From Bacteroidaceae bacterium (GTDB taxonomy: Bacteria; Bacteroidota; Bacteroidia; Bacteroidales; Bacteroidaceae): DNA of 34,575 nt. This document shows, piece after piece, positions 1-6,981 of this stretch. The notes below the pieces were generated by a model. The model was given only the letters and a program-made list of their open reading frames with translations, was not told the DNA's origin and made no database searches. The stretch is taken from contig JAFZWM010000036.1 of NCBI GenBank assembly GCA_017617315.1, forward strand, positions 1-34,575, in the 5' to 3' direction. The position numbers and the translations under genes were made by a program. Positions within the stretch are counted from its first letter, which is position 1; the number at the start of each line of letters is the position of its first letter.

Positions 1-179
1 CCTACAACATAATAGAAGAACTTGCGTTCAATGGTGAAACGCATGGCTAATGGGAACTCTGTCGCATTCTTCCTCTGTGTGCGACAATCGAGAACCAAGG
101 AAGCGGAACAGTTACGCTCCTTGATAACGGGTAATGATTTTGTTAATTTCATGACTGAAATAGTTAACGAATTAAACAT
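1..179 (-). CDS. Probable tyrosine integrase, N-terminal fragment (runs off the window)
   Basis: Only the first 50-60 codons lie in the window; the gene continues past base 1. Read from the ATG at 152-150 the peptide starts MKLTKSLPVIKERN and goes on to a stretch containing FPLAMRFTIERKFFYYVV. This resembles the N-terminal arm-type DNA-binding domain of Bacteroidetes tyrosine recombinases: a short basic strand, then a line of the kind 'xYPLxxRxTxxRK'. An in-frame ATG at 179-177 would add nine residues, and without a Shine-Dalgarno sequence I cannot choose between the two. The catalytic domain (R-H-R-Y residues) is outside the window, so the family call is inference. Its neighbours fit an integrase: a repeat array like arm sites and a partial tRNA gene lie about 2.3 kb upstream, which together would make this the end of an integrative element. 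Confidence 0.55.
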   Translation of the reverse strand, partial: MFNSLTISVMKLTKSLPVIKERNCSASLVLDCRTQRKNATEFPLAMRFTIERKFFYYVV

Positions 180-222
180 GTTAGTTCTCACGTTTGCAAC
201 CATTTCAGTACATGTATATATA

Positions 223-271
223 CAAAAATAGCTGCGTTTGACCATTGCCGAAGCAATAATCAAATGCAGCT
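223..271 (-). terminator. Intrinsic terminator before the integrase start
   Basis: The 12-base arms at 230-241 and 260-271 pair with one G-T position. An inner stem (244-248 with 253-257) closes a four-base loop. Read on the minus strand, the stem is followed at once by ATTTTTG (229-223). On the plus strand no T-run follows, so the direction is minus. Confidence 0.6.
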
Positions 272-505
272 ATGCAATCTTGGCATCTCCTGTCGCTGTA
301 TGGGAACCGGGCTTATGCTAATCGGTCTCACCCCCTGAAGAGCCTCTTATGTGAAGTTGAATGAAGTATCTTCCGACTAATACTTCCTCCGCACGATGAT
401 TCATCGGAATGAATTTTTACCAGTCCACGTTCTGGCAAGCAGACTCACTTTCCTGTCAAAACAAGAAGAGCAACATTTCGTTCATGGTCTGCTCTAGATG
501 CTAAT
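223..505 (-). ncRNA. Structured leader RNA or small RNA upstream of the integrase fragment
   Basis: This non-coding stretch between the cargo ATPase and the integrase start is rich in hairpins on the minus strand. Stems that can be seen: ATTCAT/ATGAAT (399-404 with 409-414), GAAGTAT/ATACTTC (363-369 with 380-386), and a long terminal hairpin (230-241 with 260-271, nested 244-248 with 253-257) followed by a T-run. A TAnnTTTG box at 519-512 would start the transcript near 505. The product would therefore be an RNA of about 280 bases that ends in an intrinsic terminator roughly 45-70 bases before the integrase start codon. It could be a separate small RNA or an attenuator that limits integrase expression. 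I do not recognise the family. No convincing reading frame fills it. Confidence 0.45.
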
Positions 506-511
506 GCGATG

Positions 512-519
512 CAAAGGTA
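512..519 (-). promoter_or_regulatory. Candidate -7 box (TACCTTTG) for the leader RNA/integrase
   Basis: The minus strand reads TACCTTTG, an exact match to the Bacteroidetes -7 consensus TAnnTTTG. No TTTG is found 19-21 bases upstream; the nearest TTG is only about 12 bases away. It is placed correctly to drive the leader RNA and integrase, but the missing -33 box lowers certainty. Confidence 0.4.
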
Positions 520-625
520 CTCTATTTATTTCAATTATTCCTGTCTATCCGCATAAAAGTGAGTGCCTTTGAGTATCTTTAACCTTCATACTTGGATAAA
601 GTATGAAATTATACTCGGAGACAAT

Positions 626-2086
626 TTACACTTTTCTGAATAGATCATCTGCTGTTATCTGTTTATTTACCTTCCTTGCGTACATATTGTTATGAAGTCC
701 GAAAGGTGTTACATAAACTATTGAAAAAGACTTCTTGGTGGATGTGACCTTCCTAAATGTACGGAGCCTTTGCTCAACATGGCTGGCATAAGCTTTTGTT
801 ATCTCGTATTCTCCGCTTGAATATTTCATTTCACACACGCTTACAGTCTTATCATTCCTGTCAATAAGTAAGTCTATCTGACCACCAGTTTTCATGTCTT
901 CGTCTGCGTTAACATCATTAAGCACTGCTTCCGATGGACGGTAAGCCCATGAACATGGCGAATAGAATGTTCCACTTATGCCTAAAGCGTTGACGATTTG
1001 TTCGATGTGATGCAGGCATACCGTTTCAAAAGAATAGCCAGACCATGCTGCATATTCAGGTGTACCTATCTTCTGGAGCCAATAGTTCTTTCCAACATTA
1101 CTTTTATCTTTCATAAAGTGAAGATAGAAGAGAGAGAATTGGTCTGTGAGCTGAAACATTTTGTTCTTCTTCTCTTTGCCAAACGGGTAATATGAGCGTA
1201 TGAATTCACATGTTTCCAATTCTTTGAGCAACGTAGTGAAATTTCCATTATTAAGTACTTTAGTCTTGTTGATTAACTCCAAACGCGTCATTCCTTTCCT
1301 AGCACTGCTAAGTGCATTTATAACAGCAATATGGTTCTCTGCCTTTTTGAATAGCGAGTTATAGAGCCTATTAAACTCATCAGTCAGTTCTCCCCCGTTA
1401 GTAAAACACAAGCTATTGATATTCTCAGCCACGCTTTTGTCTTTGTCAAACAATGATAAATAGTAGGCCACACCACCAACAGCCATATAGCAGTCTATCA
1501 TTTCAGGACGCTCATAGTTGAAACCTCTACTTTGGAAATATTGCTCCATCTCTTCAAGACAGAATGGGGATATCAGCATTTTGTGAGTTACACGGTTATG
1601 TAGCCCTCCTCTGGAGTTTATCAGTTTATTCAGCATCCATGAGGTGGCAGAACCACAAACTATTAGTTTTATGTCCTTACGATAGTATGCCCAGTTGTTC
1701 CAAAAATGTTCCAATGCCCCAAGGAATCTGGATTTCTGTGTGTCAAGCCATGGCAGTTCGTCAATGAAGATGATTTTTGCGCCTTCTTCTTGCTTCTCTA
1801 TATTTTTAGAGAGCATGCGAAATGCTTCTGTCCAATTCTTAGGCACACGATTGTCGTCAAAGAAATCCGATAGTGCATATGAAAAATTCAGCAACTGCTC
1901 TCCAAGACGAGCATTTTCCTTACCAGTCATTCTGAAGCAGAATTGACCCTCCAACAGTTCTTTGATAAGGAATGTCTTACCAACGCGCCGCCTACCATAG
2001 ACAGCAATAAACTCTGACTGTTCCGAAGAAAGATATTTCTTCAGTTCCGTTATCTCTTTTTCACGGCCTACAATTGAATTTTCCAT
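626..2086 (-). CDS. AAA+ ATPase of the ATPase_2/DUF234 type with a PD-(D/E)xK-like C-terminus
   Basis: A 486-residue protein that starts with VGREKEI, the usual opening of this archaeal-type P-loop ATPase family. Walker A is GRRRVGKT at residues 31-38 and Walker B is IIFIDEL with D109/E110. The middle part is a helical winged-helix region. The last ~90 residues contain D405 (in QIDLLID) and E419-x-K421 (in CEMKY), the D...ExK spacing of restriction-like nuclease folds; DUF234 is regarded as such a domain. Its substrate is unknown, and members are often cargo of mobile elements or toxin-like systems in gut Bacteroidetes. It lies alone between a candidate integrase and an attachment site, so it is probably cargo of the element. 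A good promoter stands 24 bases before the ATG, inside a repeat that may be an operator (2103-2141). Confidence 0.85.
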   Translation of the reverse strand: MENSIVGREKEITELKKYLSSEQSEFIAVYGRRRVGKTFLIKELLEGQFCFRMTGKENARLGEQLLNFSYALSDFFDDNRVPKNWTEAFRMLSKNIEKQEEGAKIIFIDELPWLDTQKSRFLGALEHFWNNWAYYRKDIKLIVCGSATSWMLNKLINSRGGLHNRVTHKMLISPFCLEEMEQYFQSRGFNYERPEMIDCYMAVGGVAYYLSLFDKDKSVAENINSLCFTNGGELTDEFNRLYNSLFKKAENHIAVINALSSARKGMTRLELINKTKVLNNGNFTTLLKELETCEFIRSYYPFGKEKKNKMFQLTDQFSLFYLHFMKDKSNVGKNYWLQKIGTPEYAAWSGYSFETVCLHHIEQIVNALGISGTFYSPCSWAYRPSEAVLNDVNADEDMKTGGQIDLLIDRNDKTVSVCEMKYSSGEYEITKAYASHVEQRLRTFRKVTSTKKSFSIVYVTPFGLHNNMYARKVNKQITADDLFRKV

Positions 2087-2102
2087 CTTATAGCATTTAT
2101 AT

Positions 2103-2194
2103 TTTGGCGCAAAGTTAATAAAAATATTAGATTATGCCAAATAATAATGCTATTTTTTGGCGCAATCTATGCAAAATATTGAGATTATGCCAAA
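2103..2194. repeat. Twin 39-base repeat units over the ATPase promoter (possible operator)
   Basis: Two direct units, 2103-2141 and 2156-2194, each begin TTTGGCGCAA and end GATTATGCCAAA, so each is also flanked by an inverted TTTGGC/GCCAAA. The repeat period is 53 bases. The left unit exactly covers the -33 and -7 boxes of the ATPase promoter. The right unit keeps the ends but has a decayed -7 box. Four more TTTGG copies follow at 2232, 2240, 2255 and 2263, in two pairs. This arrangement fits repressor binding and autoregulation; the binding protein is unknown. Confidence 0.5.
2110..2141 (-). promoter_or_regulatory. Promoter of the ATPase gene
   Basis: On the minus strand TTTG (2141-2138), a 20-base spacer and TAACTTTG (2117-2110) match the Bacteroidetes sigma consensus (TTTG, 19-21 bases, TAnnTTTG) without a mismatch. 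Transcription should start near 2103-2105, about 20 bases before the ATG. Confidence 0.75.
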
Positions 2195-2375
2195 ATATAG
2201 TACTATCTATTGTGGCAAGACTAATATACCATTTGGTAATTTGGCTTTCTTTCGTTTGGTCATTTGGCAATGCCTTGTTAGGTGATTTAGAGCAAATTCA
2301 TTCGGCCATTTGTGGAATTGAAGCATGAATGATAGTTGTACCCTATACCTATTGACTATTAGCCTGGAGACCATT

Positions 2376-2486
2376 TGCGTAAACAATGCGTAAACAAAAC
2401 ATGGATTGCGTAAACAAAAATAGGGCTAACTCTCTGATTTTTGCCTAAAAAGTCTGGGTGTTTCTGCGTAAACAATGCGTAAACAA
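2376..2486. repeat. Five direct repeats TGCGTAAACAA (candidate integrase arm sites)
   Basis: Exact 11-base copies occur at 2376-2386, 2387-2397, 2407-2417, 2465-2475 and 2476-2486: a tandem pair, a single copy and a second tandem pair. They lie 115-225 bases inside a partial tRNA gene that looks like an attachment site. Tyrosine integrases bind short direct repeats (arm sites) placed like this next to the core site. No coding frame uses them. Confidence 0.6.
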
Positions 2487-2600
2487 ACTATTTCAGTTAG
2501 GGGTATTTTGTGAGTTTCAGTGAAAATCATAAAATTGCAACTCGTTGGATATCAGTATAGTTACAAATTATAGACCATCACGGAATATCATTATATTGGT

Positions 2601-2642
2601 CTCATAATCTGGAGGTCCCTGGTTCAAGCCCAGGCTGGTCCA
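2601..2642 (+). other. Attachment site: 3' part of a tRNA-Met(CAT) gene
   Basis: The sequence begins with the anticodon loop CTCATAA (2601-2607) and continues through the anticodon 3' strand TCTGG, variable loop AGGTC, T-arm (CCTGG, TTCAAGC, CCAGG), acceptor 3' strand CTGGTCC and discriminator A at 2642. No CCA is encoded. The bases before it (2590-2600) cannot form the 5' side of the anticodon stem, and no D-arm or acceptor 5' strand exists. This is what remains when an element integrates into the 3' half of a tRNA gene; the intact gene should be at the other end of the element, to the left. Two terminators of tRNA type follow directly. Confidence 0.75.
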
Positions 2643-2652
2643 CATTGATTTT

Positions 2653-2686
2653 AAGTGCTTACGATTATTATCGTGAGCACTTTTTT
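2653..2686 (+). terminator. Intrinsic terminator downstream of the tRNA-Met remnant
   Basis: AAGTGCT (2653-2659) pairs with AGCACTT (2676-2682), extended inward by a T-G pair and ACGAT/ATCGT around a four-base loop, and is followed by TTTTTT. It probably ended the original tRNA transcript. Confidence 0.7.
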
Positions 2687-2689
2687 GAT

Positions 2690-2735
2690 AAGCAAATCGG
2701 CAACTCTGTTCTTTTTGAGTTGCCGATTTGCTTTT
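2690..2735 (+). terminator. Second intrinsic terminator
   Basis: A perfect 17-base stem (2690-2706 with 2717-2733) with a 10-base loop ends in a T-run on the plus strand. On the minus strand no T-run follows, so it does not serve the DUF2723 operon that converges on it. Confidence 0.65.
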
Positions 2736-2807
2736 TCTAAAAAGAGTACGTCAATTCAAAAGAATTTCCATCTCTCAAAGCACCATATTTTGTATATTAT
2801 TACAGGC

Positions 2808-3059
2808 TTATTCCGAATTCGGATAAAGGATTGCGACGATTATCATAAGATAGCCTACCAAGCACAACATCGGGGCAACGACAATAACGCGAAACGAGAA
2901 GATTTCGGGATTAAAAGAATGTTCCGTACTTCCTGAAACAAGCATCAGAAGATAGCCTGCAAGGATTACTGCGCATGATGCCACAATGACTCGTCTTCTG
3001 TTTAGCTTGCCGGGGAAACGCGCATCAGTCTTTTTGATATTGTTTGATGTGGGATTCAT
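2808..3059 (-). CDS. DUF3098 small membrane protein
   Basis: An 83-residue protein if it starts at MNPTSN. It has two membrane segments (about residues 21-41 and 56-78) separated by a short loop with FNPEIFSFRVIVVAPM, which is the signature stretch of DUF3098, a Bacteroidetes-only family of unknown function. A longer in-frame start at 3098 would add 13 residues. With either start the 5' end overlaps the last codons of the DUF2723 gene in another frame (35 bases for the shorter), so the two are likely translated in a coupled way. In many Bacteroidales this family sits beside ftsX and uppP; here it does not. Confidence 0.75.
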   Translation of the reverse strand: MNPTSNNIKKTDARFPGKLNRRRVIVASCAVILAGYLLMLVSGSTEHSFNPEIFSFRVIVVAPMLCLVGYLMIIVAILYPNSE

Positions 3060-6036
3060 ATTTCTTTGTGTATTGATTATAAATGTTTGTTCTGCCAAAT
3101 TGCCTTACAATGGCGAGCGACCAGTTCATCGTCTGCATCCACGAATACATGGTCTGGAAAGAGCCGGAACGACGCGATGGAGCGATGGTCTCAATCCATG
3201 TGAGCCACTCGTCAGAACGGCGCAACAGATTGCTTACAACCTCATCACCCAGCCCGGGATGATTGGTCGTGTAGAAACACCGAGCCATGGAAAGGGCCGA
3301 TTCGGTATAAGGCACGTTCTCGGACGGCATCTCCTGCTGCCATTTTCGGCAAATAGCAAAGGCCCGTCTGGTATCTCCCTGTTGCAGAAGCGAGTCGATG
3401 AGTACGCCCATGACAAACTGATGCATGTCTGCCATGCGCTTCACGTCCTCATCGACATATATTCCTTTTGTATTGAGGCCTCCAAAGCGAAAACGATGTA
3501 TGATGTTCTCGTAAAGTCTTTCAACATCAACTTGCTGGCCGGTGGATATCGGAGAAACACGATAAGCAAGCCCCTCAAGCACAAGATGGTCGCGGAGGAA
3601 AGAAACGCAATCAGAGCCCAAGCCAACAGATATGTAGACAGGGCGACTCCAGTCGGCCTTCGACAGCATTTCAAGCACCATCAAATCGCTTTTATACAAC
3701 ACTTTCTTATCCTTCAGAGAAAGGAACATCGTGCCCGAATCGGAAGTGATGGTTATGCTATCGGTCGGAACACATTGCATCTCGGGCTCATCCCGAAGCA
3801 CCCATTTATTGATTATGTTCTTCAACTCAAACGGCTCTTTGCCAAAAGCCTCAACAGCCTCTTCGGGGTGAGTTTTCAGACATTCTTTCACCTCGTTTTT
3901 CCATTCCGGACGGACAAATACATACTCTCGCTTTCCTTCCTGATAGTCTTCATGCCGCCAACCTATCGGCAAAGCCGGAGAATCATAGGCTGGCCGTTTC
4001 ATCTGGTCGATATACCAATCAGTCTGAAGATATTCAAGGTTGCAGACTCGCGTGTCGGTCCTGAATCCCTCGACCTCTTGATTGTACCAGAGAGGAAATG
4101 TCTCGTTGTCGCCGCTTGTAAATATTATCGGATTGCCTTCGCGTTGCATACTTTCGAGATAGTTTGCCCCGAAATCACGACAAGTGTAACGACCCGAACG
4201 GTCATGGTCGTCCCAAGTCTGGCCGACCATCTGCAACGGCACGAGCAGACATAATATTGCGCCAACAATCGATGCCGTCAAGCCTCTATTTTTAAGCAGT
4301 TTCTGAAGAAAGACGATGACGCCTCCCACTCCTACTCCAATCCATATTGCAAAGGCGTAGAAAGAACCGGCATAAGCATAGTCGCGCTCGCGAACCTGAA
4401 TCGGCGTCTGATTAAGGTAAAAGACGATAGCAAGCCCCGTCATCACGAACAATAGCGCGACAATAAGCAGTTGCTGCCGTCCCTCACGCCGTTTGCGCCA
4501 TTGCCAAACCATTCCAACCAAACCAAGAAGGAGCGGCAAGGCATAGAACACGTTGCGCCCTTTGTTCTGCACCAAATCAGAAGGCAGCTTAGACGTATCG
4601 CAATCCAGCAGCCAATCGTCAATCCATCCGAAGCCCGTTATCCAGTTGCCATGTTCAGCCTCGCCATGCCCCTGAATATTGTTCTGCCGTCCGACAAAGT
4701 TCCAAAGGAAGTAGCGCCAGTACATAAAATTCACCTGATAAGTCAGGAAGAAACCTAAGTTTTCGGCCGTTGTGGGCACGCCGTTCTTCTTCTCAACCCC
4801 GTTCATCCAGTCCTCGTATGCCTTGGCGTGTCGGGCAGAGTGCATCCGCGGAAAATACATGTTGTTCTTATAAGTAGTCCTCGTGTCGTGGCGAACAACA
4901 TCGTAGTGATGTTTCGACGAATCGGCAGAAGGCCGATAGACGGTTCTACCCTCTTCGTCCTCAGCCTCATAGTCCATCTCGCTACAATAAGCCGGACCAT
5001 AGAAAAGCGGAGTGTCTCCGTACTGCTCACGATTCAAATAACTTCCCAACGCAAAGATATTGCCAGGCGCATCTTCGCACATCGGCGTATTGGCATTTGC
5101 ACGAATGAAAATGACACCGTAGCTGCTATATCCTGCCAATATCATCAGAAGACAAGCCAGCGACAACTTCAGAATTCTCCGTCTTACTCTATAGTACGCA
5201 AAGACAAGCGTTCCCGTTAGCAGAACGATATAGAAAACGAGTCCTGTATTATACGGACAACCAATAGCGTTGGTAAACAACAGTTCGAACCATCCGCCAA
5301 GCTTCACCACGCCGGGAATGAGGCCATAGAGAATAATGCCCACCAGCAGTCCTCCAGCCACGAATGTCTTAAAGATGCCGAATTTTGTAACGCGTCTGGC
5401 TTTTCGGAAATACACAACGAACGACATGGCCGGCAGACAAAGCAGACAGAGCAGATGCACACCAATAGAAAGTCCTGTGATGTAGGCAATAAGAATAATC
5501 CATCGGTCGCTCTGCGGAATATCGGCTTCATCCTCCCATTTCAGAATAAGCCAGAACATCAGGGCGGTCAAGAAACTGGAAAAGGCATAGACTTCAGCCT
5601 CGACGGCAGAGAACCAGAATGTATCGCTGAAAGTGTAGGCCAATGCCCCAACCACTCCGCAAGCCTCGATATTGATGACTTTTGCAACCGTCAGACCCTC
5701 ATCGGCATTACAAACCATCTTTCGGACAAGATGCGTGATTGTGAGGAACAGAAAGAAGATACATCCAGCGCTCAAAAGGGCCGACAGGATATTTACCATC
5801 AGCGCCACCTGCGAATGGTCTCTGGCAAACTGCGAGAATAGATTTGCCGCCAGCATAAAAACCGGCGCACCCGGCGGATGTCCGATTTCTAACTTATATC
5901 CGCACGCAATAAATTCAGGACAGTCCCATAAACTTGCCGTCGGCTCAACGGTCAGGCAATAAACAACAGATGCTATGGCAAAAACGAGCCATGCCATGCT
6001 GGTGTTGATTTTCGAAAATGTTGTTTGCTTTATCAT
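3025..6036 (-). CDS. DUF2723 (TMEM260-like) membrane glycosyltransferase
   Basis: A 1003-residue protein with about a dozen membrane segments in the first ~600 residues and a soluble C-terminal half. The first outer loop contains WDCPEF (D38, E41) followed by HPPGAP (H53-G56), the hallmark of DUF2723. The fold is of GT-C type, in which acidic residues of the first loop are the catalytic candidates. Human TMEM260 of the same family is a protein O-mannosyltransferase, so this protein probably transfers a sugar from a lipid carrier to envelope or secreted proteins in the periplasm; the substrate here is unknown. A signal-anchor helix follows the start MIKQTTF. The gene leads a two-gene unit with DUF3098. 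Confidence 0.85.
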   Translation of the reverse strand: MIKQTTFSKINTSMAWLVFAIASVVYCLTVEPTASLWDCPEFIACGYKLEIGHPPGAPVFMLAANLFSQFARDHSQVALMVNILSALLSAGCIFFLFLTITHLVRKMVCNADEGLTVAKVINIEACGVVGALAYTFSDTFWFSAVEAEVYAFSSFLTALMFWLILKWEDEADIPQSDRWIILIAYITGLSIGVHLLCLLCLPAMSFVVYFRKARRVTKFGIFKTFVAGGLLVGIILYGLIPGVVKLGGWFELLFTNAIGCPYNTGLVFYIVLLTGTLVFAYYRVRRRILKLSLACLLMILAGYSSYGVIFIRANANTPMCEDAPGNIFALGSYLNREQYGDTPLFYGPAYCSEMDYEAEDEEGRTVYRPSADSSKHHYDVVRHDTRTTYKNNMYFPRMHSARHAKAYEDWMNGVEKKNGVPTTAENLGFFLTYQVNFMYWRYFLWNFVGRQNNIQGHGEAEHGNWITGFGWIDDWLLDCDTSKLPSDLVQNKGRNVFYALPLLLGLVGMVWQWRKRREGRQQLLIVALLFVMTGLAIVFYLNQTPIQVRERDYAYAGSFYAFAIWIGVGVGGVIVFLQKLLKNRGLTASIVGAILCLLVPLQMVGQTWDDHDRSGRYTCRDFGANYLESMQREGNPIIFTSGDNETFPLWYNQEVEGFRTDTRVCNLEYLQTDWYIDQMKRPAYDSPALPIGWRHEDYQEGKREYVFVRPEWKNEVKECLKTHPEEAVEAFGKEPFELKNIINKWVLRDEPEMQCVPTDSITITSDSGTMFLSLKDKKVLYKSDLMVLEMLSKADWSRPVYISVGLGSDCVSFLRDHLVLEGLAYRVSPISTGQQVDVERLYENIIHRFRFGGLNTKGIYVDEDVKRMADMHQFVMGVLIDSLLQQGDTRRAFAICRKWQQEMPSENVPYTESALSMARCFYTTNHPGLGDEVVSNLLRRSDEWLTWIETIAPSRRSGSFQTMYSWMQTMNWSLAIVRQFGRTNIYNQYTKKYESHIKQYQKD

Positions 6037-6055
6037 ACCTCGTTCGTTTTTCCGA

Positions 6056-6063
6056 CAAAGCTA
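6056..6063 (-). promoter_or_regulatory. Candidate -7 box (TAGCTTTG) for the DUF2723 gene
   Basis: TAGCTTTG on the minus strand, 19 bases before the ATG, matches TAnnTTTG. No good TTTG stands at the expected -33 distance. Confidence 0.4.
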
Positions 6064-6294
6064 ACAGCAAGAGCTCGAACAAGGCTAAAAAACTTCCTGA
6101 CATTTGTCTGACATTTATCCAGCACAAAACCATCTACCTGATTCTCAACAACTAAAACAAAGCTGTATAATGACTCATTTTTACCACAAACATCCGATTT
6201 TGCCACAAATCATAATCCGTAACAATATGCAAAATGAAGAATTATTATGCAAGTAAAAGGTCCAAAAGCGACTTTTTAGGCATAAAATAGCTTC

Positions 6295-6349
6295 GAGGTA
6301 GCAAGAGGATAGCAAGACGATAGTAAGTAGGTAGCAAGTAGGTAGGAAG
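6295..6349. repeat. Tandem repeat, five 11-base units (TAGGTAGCAAG-like)
   Basis: Five units with an exact 11-base period fill 6295-6349, each of the form (N)(A/C)GGTAGCAAG with one to three changes. The repeat lies in the 542-base gap between the DUF2723 gene and the 133-residue gene, and has no reading frame of its own on either strand that looks real. The rest of this gap holds the TTCGGG cluster (6423-6451), a terminator, and a duplicated CTGACATTT near 6100-6120. Confidence 0.7.
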
Positions 6350-6422
6350 GGGAACTGCATATCGATGCAAAAACGAAAGCCGAAAGATAATTATCCCCAT
6401 AGCACCAGCAAGCGTTCGTTTT

Positions 6423-6451
6423 CTTCGGGATGCCTTCGGGATTCGTTCGGG
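6423..6451. repeat. Short TTCGGG repeat cluster
   Basis: TTCGGG occurs three times at 10- to 11-base spacing (6424, 6435 and 6446), preceded by GCGTTCGTTTTC. Clusters of this look are familiar between genes in Bacteroidetes; I recall them from general knowledge and cannot check copy number here. Confidence 0.45.
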
Positions 6452-6531
6452 TTTTCAAGTCTGCAAGAAGAACAATCAACGGTCGGGCTGAATTCAAAAA
6501 ACCGTCTGAAAAGTTTAAGGAATGACAAAAC

Positions 6532-6575
6532 AAAAAGCGTAAGATACTCATTTTCGTGAAGTATTTTACGCTTTT
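6532..6575 (-). terminator. Terminator of the S41 protease operon
   Basis: A 15-base stem (6534-6548 with 6560-6574, one G-T pair) is followed on the minus strand by TTTTTG. It begins four bases after the stop codon of the 133-residue gene. Confidence 0.75.
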
Positions 6576-6578
6576 ACG

Positions 6579-6980
6579 TTATTTCTTCTCTTTTGCCTCG
6601 AAAGTAAACTTCTTGTCGGCGTTTCGCCTGACAATTATATTCTCGCTCTGCTTGCTAAGGTTGAAGCTTCCAGTCAAATCGGTTCGGGCATCGACAACCA
6701 TAAGCATCGAGTTGTCTTCGAAACGACGGATTGGAATCTTCACGCTATCGCGCTGCACGACTTTATTATACAGAAGGCTATCGTTTACATAGACCTTTAT
6801 AGAGTCGCCCACAAAACCGCTCTGCAACTCTATTCCATACGACTCCTGATACTGTTTCACCGCCATTCTCTCGAGGCACATATTCATGAAGATGAACACA
6901 ACGCCAAACACGGCAACAGCCATGAAAGCGACGCCCCACATAAACGAACGGTTAACTTTTGATGCCTTACTTTGTATCAT
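6579..6980 (-). CDS. Small membrane-anchored protein of unknown function
   Basis: A 133-residue protein with one membrane helix near residues 13-34 (FMWGVAFMAVAVFGVVFIF) and a predicted extracytoplasmic rest. The remainder reads as beta strands (SGFVGDSIKVYVNDSLLYNKVV, DNSMLMVVDARTDLTGSFNL) ending in a Lys-rich tail, and may be a small all-beta domain. I do not recognise a family. It starts one base after the stop codon of the S41 protease and shares its terminator, so the two are one operon; it may be a partner or substrate of that protease at the envelope. Confidence 0.75.
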   Translation of the reverse strand: MIQSKASKVNRSFMWGVAFMAVAVFGVVFIFMNMCLERMAVKQYQESYGIELQSGFVGDSIKVYVNDSLLYNKVVQRDSVKIPIRRFEDNSMLMVVDARTDLTGSFNLSKQSENIIVRRNADKKFTFEAKEKK

Positions 6981-6981
6981 A

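Noticed and set aside
2134-2328. 64-residue open frame between the ATPase and the repeats
   Set aside because: It crosses the promoter/operator repeats and has no family-like composition; it is a chance frame.
2376-2486. CRISPR array
   Set aside because: The repeats are only 11 bases, partly tandem without spacers, with no cas genes.
2601-2642. Complete tRNA-Met gene
   Set aside because: The 5' half is missing: no acceptor 5' strand or D-arm, and the preceding bases cannot pair with the anticodon stem.
2986-4254. 422-residue open frame on the plus strand
   Set aside because: It lies opposite the DUF2723 gene; its protein is low in recognisable domains and mirrors the codons of the true gene. 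The same applies to the long frames opposite the S41, transporter, lpxB and fimbrial genes.
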